Positions 1-9,400 of a stretch of 20,786 nt of DNA are shown here, in pieces. The stretch spans positions 1 to 20,786 of IMG/VR virus record IMGVR_UViG_3300025769_001056; one strand, written 5' to 3'. The position numbers were made by a program, and so were the translations under genes. This DNA comes from a virus. Numbering within the stretch: the first letter of the stretch is position 1; every line of letters begins with the position of its first letter. The notes under the pieces are model-generated. The model had not been told where the DNA came from. It did no database searches and was given only the letters and a program-made list of their open reading frames with translations.

Positions 1-206
1 TGATGGTTTTCCTCCCGCAAAAACGAGCGGGAATAATCAAACCCACCATCAAGATGTTGAAAGATTTCGAGGCATGGGCTGTCGATAAAGGCGCTCATGA
101 GATTTGTATCGGTATCACATCTGGTATCGCTGGACCGGGATACGAGCAGTTGATCAAGCGTATCGGTTACAGAGAAGTCGGATCGGTAATGAAGAAAGAG
201 GTTTGA
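1..206 (+). CDS. GNAT-like acetyltransferase, C-terminal part (partial at window edge)
   Basis: The frame is open from the window edge and stops at 204-206. The first ATG in view (position 3) is probably internal, because only the second half of a GNAT fold is present: an AGIIKPTIKMLKDFEAWAVDKG stretch that resembles the acetyl-CoA-binding loop plus helix, a strand (EICIGITS), and the closing YEQLIKRIGYREVG segment typical of GNAT proteins. T7-like phages often carry a GNAT-like protein just before their internal virion genes, at the gp13 position, and this one sits 1 base before such a gene. Acetyltransferase activity is inferred from the fold; the substrate is unknown. An unrelated small virion protein of similar shape cannot be excluded because the N-terminus is missing. 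Confidence 0.6.
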   Translation, partial: MVFLPQKRAGIIKPTIKMLKDFEAWAVDKGAHEICIGITSGIAGPGYEQLIKRIGYREVGSVMKKEV

Positions 207-207
207 T

Positions 208-780
208 ATGTGTGGAGGCGGTGGCGATAAGCCGGAAGAAACTGCGGTAAGAATCGCGATGGCGGAGCAAGCGGCTACTTACCTTAATCAGTACGGTCAG
301 TATTTCTACAACGCAGAAAATGACTACATCTCGTCTGTTCAGAATCAGTTTAGCGACAATAACTATGACCGCGCCGTTGCCGCTGGAATGCAACAGGCTT
401 CAGCACAATACGAACCGGCGATTGGCGATATGCGCTCAGAGGCATTCAATAGGGGGTTTGACCCCGGCTCGGGAGCCTTCCAATCAGAATCCGAGTCGTT
501 GCGATCAGCGCAGGCGCGAGGAATGGGCTTAGCTGGGGCTGACCGTGGAATATCTAACACGGACATGGGGTTCGCCGGTCTCCAGAACGTAGTCAAAATG
601 GGTCAGGGTCAGCAGACAGATGCATTCCAAGGGCAAATGGATCTAGCTGACGCAGCATCTTCTCGCATAACGGATCAAGCCAAGTCGGACTTCTCGAGAT
701 CAACCAGCCTGCAAAACTTAGCGGGGACAGCGGTTGGTATGGGAGCTGGATACGGTCTCAATAACGGAAGGTATACCTAA
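208..780 (+). CDS. Small virion/internal core-type protein (gp14-like position)
   Basis: 190-aa protein starting MCGGGGD, with an AGAGG ribosome-binding site just upstream. It is rich in Ala, Gly, Ser and Gln, has a helical N-terminal half (AEQAATYLNQYGQYF) and ends in a glycine-rich mildly hydrophobic stretch (LAGTAVGMGAGYG). MCGG-type starts and Ala/Gln-rich helical proteins are common among internal or ejected virion proteins of T7-like phages. There is no signal peptide: the Cys at position 2 is not preceded by a lipobox leader. Position between the GNAT-like gene and the large virion genes supports a structural role. No enzyme motif is visible and the exact role is not recognised. Confidence 0.6.
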   Translation: MCGGGGDKPEETAVRIAMAEQAATYLNQYGQYFYNAENDYISSVQNQFSDNNYDRAVAAGMQQASAQYEPAIGDMRSEAFNRGFDPGSGAFQSESESLRSAQARGMGLAGADRGISNTDMGFAGLQNVVKMGQGQQTDAFQGQMDLADAASSRITDQAKSDFSRSTSLQNLAGTAVGMGAGYGLNNGRYT

Positions 781-1283
781 TGGATTTTCAGTCTTACATG
801 GCAGCGCTAAGTCCTGAGAACGCAAATCAGGTTGGTCAATTTTATGGGTACGGCGGCAATCCATATGCATCCATAAACCCCCAGCGTTACGGCAACTTGG
901 CTCCAGACGAAAACCCTGCTGACAAGCTTTACGCCGACCTTGTTAGGGCGCAGACGCAGGATTACATGAACCGTTTCGCTCCGATAGAACAAGACTTGGT
1001 ATCAAGACTGACTCCCACAGGGACTACGTCTCTAGCAGGAGATCTCGATAGAACTCGGCAAGCGGTGCTAGGTGCTGGAATGAATGTACAAGGTCAGCAG
1101 AACCGATCTATGGAGCGTTTAGGGCTGTACGGAAACAGTGCTATCGGGAATGGGAACGACACGGTAGGCGCTCTTGTGGGCGGTCTGAACGACACGAGAC
1201 TTAGGGACTCAGACCGTCGTATGCAGCTTCTTACTGGAGTTGGCGGAACCGTTTCTCAAAGGGCAAGAGGGTCTATGGCATGA
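780..1283 (+). CDS. Small virion-type protein, unknown function
   Basis: 167-aa protein whose ATG shares its A with the preceding TAA stop (TAATG), with GGAAGG upstream, so translation is probably coupled. It is Asn/Gln/Gly/Tyr-rich near the N-terminus (GQFYGYGGNPY) and helical in the middle (KLYADLVRAQTQDYMNRF). The C-terminal half contains QQNRSMERLGLYG and RDSDRRMQLLTG, segments similar in style to the previous protein, so the two may be diverged relatives or partners. No catalytic motif or membrane segment is seen. A structural/ejection role is inferred from the neighbours only. Confidence 0.55.
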   Translation: MDFQSYMAALSPENANQVGQFYGYGGNPYASINPQRYGNLAPDENPADKLYADLVRAQTQDYMNRFAPIEQDLVSRLTPTGTTSLAGDLDRTRQAVLGAGMNVQGQQNRSMERLGLYGNSAIGNGNDTVGALVGGLNDTRLRDSDRRMQLLTGVGGTVSQRARGSMA

Positions 1284-1825
1284 GCATAATTGCAAGAGGA
1301 CAAGGTCTGAGGCGTCTTGCCAGCGCAGGTTTTGCTAAGGATGCCGAGCTGGAAGCGAGAGAGAATCAAATCTCCGCTCAAATAGACGCGGCTCAGAAAG
1401 CTCAAGAGATGAACACCCTTGGTGCAGGTGCTGGCATAGGGGCTATGTACGGCATGAAGGGGCTGGGAGCAGCCAACACTGCATCGGGAGTACTTGCGCC
1501 GGTGGGACAAACCCTTGGAGGCGCATCAATCACGGCTCCGGTAAGCAATACGATTGTTCCGGCTGCTGAGGCGCTAGGCTCTGTCGGTCTTAGCGGCTCC
1601 GCCCCCGGCGGCGTTTCGGTAGCTAAAGGCTTAGCCAATGCAGGCATAAAAACTGGTACAGCAGCAACTACAACGACCGCCTCCGGAGCCGGAAGCACTG
1701 CGGCAGCAACCGGAGGGACAACAGTAGGGGCAACCAGTTCGGCGCTAGGATCATTGGCAACTGTAGCAGCTCCAATAGCGATTGGATTAGGCGTTGCCTA
1801 CCTCATAAATAAATTATTTGACTAG
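1280..1825 (+). CDS. Ala/Gly/Thr-rich virion protein with C-terminal membrane segment
   Basis: 181-aa protein overlapping the previous gene by an ATGA junction (ATG 1280-1282, TGA 1281-1283). The first 45 residues are charged and helical (AKDAELEARENQISAQIDAAQKAQEM). The middle is a long low-complexity Ala/Gly/Thr/Ser region (for example GTAATTTTASGAGST). The last 25 residues form a probable transmembrane helix (LATVAAPIAIGLGVAYLI) followed by NKLFD. This layout suits a virion protein that enters the host membrane on DNA ejection, as T7 gp14-16 do, but that is inference from position and shape. Confidence 0.55.
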   Translation: MSIIARGQGLRRLASAGFAKDAELEARENQISAQIDAAQKAQEMNTLGAGAGIGAMYGMKGLGAANTASGVLAPVGQTLGGASITAPVSNTIVPAAEALGSVGLSGSAPGGVSVAKGLANAGIKTGTAATTTTASGAGSTAAATGGTTVGATSSALGSLATVAAPIAIGLGVAYLINKLFD

Positions 1826-1832
1826 GTGATAT

Positions 1833-3470
1833 ATGGCTCTTCAAGGTTTTGCAGAAGGTGCGTTAGCAGGTTTTGGTGCGGTCAATAAGTTCTATGACGA
1901 TAAGCGCCGAAGAGATCTAGACCAAACTCAAATCGATAACCTAAAAGCTTACCGAGACGAAACGCTCGAGGGCGCTCGTTTAGATCGTGGTCTCAAGCGA
2001 GAGCGGCTAGACGCCGATATTTTGCGTAATAAACGCTTGGATGATATCTCTGAACTAAATTCTCAAACAGCCCTGCTTAGAGCGCAGACAGCAGGTACTA
2101 CAGCCAATACTGCCGCTTCAGTAGAGAAGAGGGCAGTGGATTCCCTTAACGATAGAGGTGAGACCCCGGAGCAAGAGGCAAACAGGCTGTACAGAGAAGC
2201 TCAGACAGACCAGATAGCGATTAATACTGCAAAGACAACCCGCGAGGAGGCGCGGCTTCAGGGCGGTTTAGAAATATCTAGATTATTCGATATCTCCCAG
2301 ATGGAAGGTCTCCCGGATCAGGAAACACAGGACGAGTTCGCCGCTTTGGTTCAGCAAAACATTCAAAACCCCACGACCTTTAACGTAAAAAGAATCATGA
2401 GCCAGAGCGAGCAGGATGCTCAGAGGCACATCGGTGATGTGTTTGCGAATCTTTCGCGAGGACAGTTTGATCAGCTTAATAGAAGCCAACTGGATGCGTT
2501 TGGAAGAGCTTTCGATCTAGATAGCGCTGCGTACATAGGCAGAGACGTAAAAAACTTCCCTCAGGCTCCAGATTACTTGAAGACCGATGGTCGGACAGTT
2601 GTCGGGTCTGGTCTGTATTCGGCTGATATTGGAGCAGGCTCGCAAGGTCAGCCAGCCGTGTCTGGGGACATGGTGATATGGACCCAAACACCTGACGGCG
2701 ATCTGCATCCTTACTTCCCCAGCTTGACCCAAGCGCGAGACGTAAACGGTCTTGCGGTTGAGATCGACATGGCAAATGAGGCGATTCCGGCGATGGCTGG
2801 ACATGCCTACATGGCAAACTCGCTTAGACAAGATCCTAGATTCGTTGACATGGTTGACAGGGCTTTGATTCAAGACGCATTTGGCGGTCCGGGCGACTCT
2901 GGTCAGAAGACCTTTGATGAGCGCGTTAACGCAAAGATGGCGTTAGTAGAGAAAGCCTATGCCAACGGGCAAGACCAAATGCTGGATATGCAGTTTCTCC
3001 TAGAAGACGGAGAGACCTTGCAGTCAATGTACAAAGACAACATCGGCGTTTTAGAAGCTCGGGTAAAAGACAACCTGCTGGGTAAGCGAGAACAAACGAC
3101 GTGGGGCAGAGAGGCAGATACATGGCTGAAAGAGAACGTGATAGAGCTTGCTAAGTTCCCATTGCCTGGGTCTGTGATTGGCACAAATGTGGGTCAGAAC
3201 AAAACTAGACGGGGAATGGTTAAGGCGCAAACCATTGGGGAGCTGGACGTTTTTGCAAACTTTAAGCAAGGCGTGGTCGCTGACGTAAGTGAAGCGAAGA
3301 TGGTTTCCCGGATTGCTTTTTTGTTTGAAGCAGACGGCGGACAGCCCCGCCTGAAGAAGGGTATTGGGAAGGGTCAAGGCGTAGATAGTTCTGGCAACCC
3401 GGACGGTAGCGACATAAGCGATGAAGAAATGCTTATCCAAGTTCTCAATAGCTATGGGGCAGGCATCTAG
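1833..3470 (+). CDS. Coiled-coil internal virion-type protein (gp15-like position)
   Basis: 545-aa protein with an AGGTGAT site before ATG 1833. Residues about 20-165 are strongly charged and heptad-like (KRRRDLDQTQIDNLKAYRD, then TALLRAQTAGTTANTAASVE), predicting a long coiled coil. Residues about 180-540 are mixed and probably globular with no recognised motif; the C-terminus is Gly/Asp/Ser-rich. The gene precedes the giant virion gene directly and their start/stop overlap by one base, matching the gp15-gp16 order of T7-like phages, where these proteins form the ejected tube through the cell envelope. Homology to gp15 itself was not tested; the assignment is by position, size and shape. Confidence 0.55.
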   Translation: MALQGFAEGALAGFGAVNKFYDDKRRRDLDQTQIDNLKAYRDETLEGARLDRGLKRERLDADILRNKRLDDISELNSQTALLRAQTAGTTANTAASVEKRAVDSLNDRGETPEQEANRLYREAQTDQIAINTAKTTREEARLQGGLEISRLFDISQMEGLPDQETQDEFAALVQQNIQNPTTFNVKRIMSQSEQDAQRHIGDVFANLSRGQFDQLNRSQLDAFGRAFDLDSAAYIGRDVKNFPQAPDYLKTDGRTVVGSGLYSADIGAGSQGQPAVSGDMVIWTQTPDGDLHPYFPSLTQARDVNGLAVEIDMANEAIPAMAGHAYMANSLRQDPRFVDMVDRALIQDAFGGPGDSGQKTFDERVNAKMALVEKAYANGQDQMLDMQFLLEDGETLQSMYKDNIGVLEARVKDNLLGKREQTTWGREADTWLKENVIELAKFPLPGSVIGTNVGQNKTRRGMVKAQTIGELDVFANFKQGVVADVSEAKMVSRIAFLFEADGGQPRLKKGIGKGQGVDSSGNPDGSDISDEEMLIQVLNSYGAGI

Positions 3471-6400
3471 TGGCATTAGTTTCTCTTGAGCAAATCAGAA
3501 ATGGATACACCCGTTCTCTTGAAGAAGACGAGCTGTCTCGAGTAGGCGGAAGGTCTAGGGCTGCTCAAGACGAAGAAGCTGAGGGTCCAGAATTTTCCCC
3601 ATTTGATCAGCTAGCCGCTGGATTTTCTTCGGGCATAGATCAGCAGCAAGCCCTAGCTGGAGCTGTGCAGGCTGGTATCGGCTCTAGTATCGGTGATGAA
3701 GAAATGAAGCAGGCTGGCTTCGACTACTACCGTCAGCAGATGGAGGAGGCGTCACAGAACGCTCCCATCAGTAACTTTGATGACGCTTTCGATAGTCTTT
3801 CTGACTTCGGCAACTTTGCCTTTTATACCTTGGGCAATGCCATCCCATCGCTGGCTACAACGGCTGTCGGTGGCGGCATAGGCGGTGCGGTTGCGAAGAC
3901 TGTAGCGAAGACGGCTGGCAAAGAAGCAATTGAGCGTATAGCCAAAGAGAAAATGGAAGAGTCCGCCCGAGGGATAATTGATGAGACTGTTAAGAACAAA
4001 ATAACCAACGCATACAAAGAGCAGGTTGCCAATAAATACGCAAAGATGGGGGTTGCCACGGGGTCAGGCGTAGCCTCTTCAGGGATGGCTTTCGGAGAGA
4101 GTTTCGCTCGCATCTACGAGGAAACGGGTCTGGAAGATCCGGGTACAGCATTGGTCGCTGGCTTGTTCTCGGGCGCACTGGACCGGGTTGGTGCGCCGTT
4201 CAGGGCAGTCCGAGGCGCTTTCCCGGACAATCCAAAAGCATTGACCGATCTAAAGGAATACATTGCCGACGAGGCTCTCACGAACGCTGGGCGTAAGCGT
4301 ATCGGCAATATGCTCGAGGAGGGATTTAAGTCTGCCGGTGCAGAGGGTCTAACGGAGGCTGGGCAGGAGTTTATTAGTCGCGCCTCCGTAATGTGGGCTA
4401 AAGAGAATTTGTCTGAGCAAGATCAGGCTTTGTTCACGGGCTATCTGTTTAACGAAGAGGCGGTTCAAAGCTATTTGCATGCGGCGACTGCGGGTTCGAT
4501 TGCTGGCGGCGCTCTCGGCTCTACCATGGGCGGATTTAAGTCTATTGATTCAGAAGACGGCACCCCGGTCCTTGATGTAAAGCATGAAGAAGAGAGACAG
4601 CAGCGACAGCTAGAGGCTAAAAAAGCAGTTATCGCTGCGGCAGAAGCTCCTTTAGATATTGAGCCGGAAAACCCAACATCGGCAGATCCTCAAAGACTGA
4701 CAGACACTCTTGAAACCATAGAGATATCCGCTGGCGTTAATCGCGACGAGCTGGCGAAAGACAACGGTCTAACTGGTGAGCAGCAGCAGGAGATCCTAGA
4801 CATTCTGATTGATCAGGGAAGGATCAAGTCTGAAGTCTCTGGCGGCAAGATCGTGTACACAGCGGTAGACGATGCAGACGAACCAGCTCCTGCACCCCAA
4901 CCTCCAGAGCTTGAGATAGTCCAGCCTGAAGAACTGGACCTAGCTACCCGTGCGCGTATGTCAGCCGAGCTATTCGGTGAGTTCAGCGTCTCTGATATAC
5001 AGAAAGATATTCGTGCTGGATACAACCCAACTGTTGAAGCAATAACCGATCTGGCGGCGAGCGGTCAGGTTGTATCAATTGGAGATGGTCGGTATCGGTT
5101 CGTAACGCCGGATGAGCCAGCAGCAACCACAACCATCGAGACGGAAGATCAGACTGTAACTACAGATCAATCTCTTGAGGATCTTCGTGGGCAAGTGGAG
5201 CAGACCGGCAGACGCCCCGCGTTTACACAGACAGAGGCTGACGTTGCGGAAACCGAGAACGAGCAACTCTTTAAGAGAGCATACGGCGAAAACTATCGCC
5301 GGATTCCAAGCTTCCAGAGGTATCAAGATGCTGACCTGACGAGTCCGGTTATCCAAGACGCCATTCTCAGGGAAGATGTCTCAGCTTTTGGTAAGGGCGA
5401 AGACTCGCCACGATTCCAGCGCATGCAAGCGGAGCTGGCTGCGATCAGGCAGGCACCAGTACTGAATCCTCCGATCAAAGGCACTATTCGCAAGACTGTT
5501 ACTACTGATTACATCAGCGCCAAGACCGGAAAGGTCAATACCGGCAAGGCTTATCAGATAATCCTCGAGGACGGGGAAGAGTTCTATTTGCCAGCCAGCA
5601 TGGGCAAGAAGAAAGCCATTGAATGGATGAACAGCCAGTACGGCGATACTGATATAACAGATGCTGAATCAACCGCACCACAATCAGCGCCAGCACAGGC
5701 TGAGACAGAGGTCTCGGAGGCAAATCAGGGCCGTCGAGTATCCCAGCCGGATGCAGATCCAAAGCTCAAGCGCGATCCTGATTTCGATTTCAATGGTGAG
5801 TACGTCCTGACATATCCAGACGGTGATGTCAGAACGATTTACTACGATGAACAAAATAGTAGTTGGTACGACGCTGATGCTGAACAGCTTGAAGGGTATC
5901 TAGGCGAAAACCGAAAAGAAGCAATATCAAAGCTAAAACAGATTCGCCAAGCAGAGTTTGATGGTGATGGCGATCAGATGGACGCGATGGTGGTTCCAGA
6001 CGAAGGCTTGGCGGCGGATATCGAGCAGTTTGTCACGGGTGATTTAGCAAACACCCCTGATCGAATGGCTCCGTCCCAAGAGCCTGCTGCCACTCGTTTT
6101 AGGGTAGCCGGTGAAACATTTGTTGATCGCTCGGGAGATGGCAAGGATTTAGTTGGTCGTATAGCTGAGCTGAACAAAAATATCGGCGGGGAATCCACTC
6201 AACCCGCAAACGATGACACCATCATCACTCAAAAGATTCCTACCCTGGGCGAGATGATTCGTCAGTTGAGCGGTAAGGGGCAAGCGCCTAGAGGTAAGAC
6301 GGTTGGCGGAAGAGTGACTGAGTTACAGCCATTACTGAATACCTTTGTATCGCCCGATACTTCAATCAACGATGTTCTCGATCAGTCGCCTCAAATCAGG

Positions 6401-9400
6401 ATGGTTATGAGTGCGATGGCAGACATCTTTGAAAGAGGTATGCCAGCAGACGTTATCCAAGATCAAATGAGCGGACTGTACAGCTTCACTCCTGCTGCTG
6501 TGTCTGCGCCTATGAGCGTCAAAGCAATCAACTTCACCAACACGGGTTCGCTCGGTCTCAATGAAAACTTTCTTAATGAAGCGGCAACGAACGATGTTGA
6601 GGCAAGAAAGCTTATTACGATCTTGGCGCACGAGATGTGGCATGCCCAAGACGATAAGAAGAAGTACTCAGAGTACCTGCCCAGTTTAAGCTTCCGTGTT
6701 AGCAGGGATTCCGAAGATGCTTTCACGCTGAATATGGGTGATGCTGTATCGGAGTTGTTCGACCAATGGGATTCAGGCACCGAGCTGGGTGAGGTATTTA
6801 ACTACCCGTTCACATACCTGCAATCCTTGGAGGATTCGAGCAAGGGCGACCTCGATAGCGTGGCTTTGACCATGAGGCGGGAAGTCTTCGCGCAACTAGG
6901 TGCGACATACATATCGAATCCAGAGCTGTTACAGCAAGCAGCTCCGAAAGCGTATAAACTGATGCGCGACATCCAGAGAGACCCTCGCCCTGTCGAGGAG
7001 ATCATCCAAGAACGTAGGGATAGAGGCAGCAATGCAAACCAGACAATTCAAGAAACCGAACAAGCTGGTCAACGTACAGGCGTATCAGGCGAAGTTCGGG
7101 CACCTACCAGCCCCGGAGGCATACAAGTTCCTGACGATGGACGAGCTGGAAGCGCAGGCGGCGCAGGCGATCAAGGACAACAAGCCGGTGAAGGACTGGG
7201 AGACGCGCTCACAGAACCTTCAGGGGACGAGTCTGGACGGCTTTCTGAAGTAGCTGACGACTTCGATGCGATAGTCGAGGAGAAGCAGTATCTTTACCAA
7301 AAATCTAGAGGCAAGGTTCGCGGCAAGTCTGCGATCACCAAGGTCATTGGTCCCAAGAATGCGGACAAGCAACTTCCTGCTCTAAGAGAATTATCTTCAC
7401 GCCATCAAAGCGCCCTAGACTCACCGGCATCATGGCTGAGATTCGAGAGAGATCTCACCGGCAGCAATGAAACCCTCAGACCGCCTCACGGTCTAATCAA
7501 GCTGTACAACAATCCCGAGGAGTGGGCGAGCGTTCACAGCAAGCTTAGCGGTGAGCAGTTAGAGGCGGCTCGTGCAGGTCTAAACACAGCAAAAGAGTTA
7601 GGCGAGCTATACGAGCAGGGCGTAGTTACTCCCGATGTAACGGCGAAGCTTATGCTGTGGGGAATGATGTCTCGAATGCTGACTGCCAGCGCCCAAGAAG
7701 CAGGGTTCGTGGACATGGTGTTCGCGGCGCAAGGTCAAAACAGAAGTACCTTTGAAGACTTTGCAGATAAGGCTTTGATGGGCGAGTTCACCGACTCAGA
7801 CGTAGCCGACTGGAAGGCGTTTGTTCCAGATGCGATTACCGCTGGATCTTTCGGGCGAGCAGGGACCAGCAATGCAAACGATTTTGGTCGGTTCTTGCAA
7901 AAGATGTCCGAGATGGATGAGAGCGGCGTTACGAAGCTGCAAAAATTGCATGACCTGATTGCCGATAGATCAATATCTTCTGCGGAAGTTCGTCGCCAAT
8001 TCCAAGGCATGGCGAACAACATCGGCATTGATAATAAGGTTTTCTCTTTCTTGTTGTTAATGACCGGCAGGGATGACGTGGTGATCTTGGATCGTATCCA
8101 GTTGAACACCATGTGGGATGCAGGTCGTTACGGCAAACTGATCTACGATGACATTGCCGATAACTTCAACGGACTTCATGGACTGGCTAGGTACGAAGCC
8201 TTAGAGGCGGCGTTATCAAGCAGGATACAAGACCTGTACACGGCTATCGGCAGACCTGATGAGGCGTCCGTGGGGCGGTATCACTGGGAGAGCTGGGTTC
8301 TAAACTCAGGTCAGGTTGTTGCCCATCCAACGATGCAGGGCATTGTTAATGATGTTCGAGGAGACGAATCTCCCTATGCGTATTTGGGCGCTCCAGAGGG
8401 TAAGCAGAACATGCTCCGATACGGAGCGATCTATGCGCGAGATCCTAAAGGCGAGCAGTACTTCTTGTACCCTGACTCAACCGGTAAGGTTTATCGCCTG
8501 ACCAAGACCGGATTCGCGGATTTCATTAAAGAGATCAGGAAGGCGAAGAGTGGTATCCTGCCCAAAGGATTTAAGGTAAGCGAATATGACAAAGGATTCC
8601 CGTGGTATGAAGCCGAAGGCGTCAACCGAGACAACCTCGACAAGCTCCTCGAGTCTTACGCCGAAAGAGAAGCGACTGAAGTCGAACGCAGTTTTGAAGA
8701 AGTTGTTCAAGACAGCGACACCGATGGCTCCCGACAGGGAGAGCTAGATGCTCAGATCGCCCAAGAGGCGGACGACTTTGATGCGATCATGGACCCTGCA
8801 TTCTCGCAGGCATCCCGATTCGTGGAGACCCGCAACAAGTTAGCTGATGAAATCAGCGAAGCAGGATTCCCTGAATTCGTATTCGAGATAGATCAAACCG
8901 ATCTAGAGTCTCTATCCCCAGTCTCCCGTAACCTGATTCGCGCCCTCGAGCGTGATGACTACTTGGGGTTTGACCGGATCGATGACTTACTGATCACAAT
9001 ATTCGATGAGGGGCTAGACGCATACGAGGTTTCTCAAGGCACTAAATCGGCGCTGGGTCGTTATGTCAACGAGGTTGATGGTGCCGTGGACTTCATGCTC
9101 TACGACGACGAAGAGAAAAAGATAGCTCCCTTCAAGCTTCTGGATGACGTTACTGCTGACGTTTCCTTGGCTAACCGATACAAAACCAAAACTCAGAATG
9201 TGCGCCAGAAGGTCGTAGATCGCCTCGAGCGCCTCAAGCAGGTAGAGGACGAGATAGCCAACCGCTTAGGTATGGATCGACTGCCATCAGAGATTAGCGC
9301 TTATGACGCCGAAAATCTGATGCACTCAAAAGCCCAGAAGCAACTCGAAGATTTCGAGGTCGAGTATGTTGAAACCATTGGTGAGGAGATCAAAGCTGCC

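Noticed and set aside
4024-4043. GTTGCCAATAAATACGC resembling the ACCAATA repeat
   Set aside because: It is within the giant coding gene, has mismatches in the shared core (GCCAATA) and is isolated.
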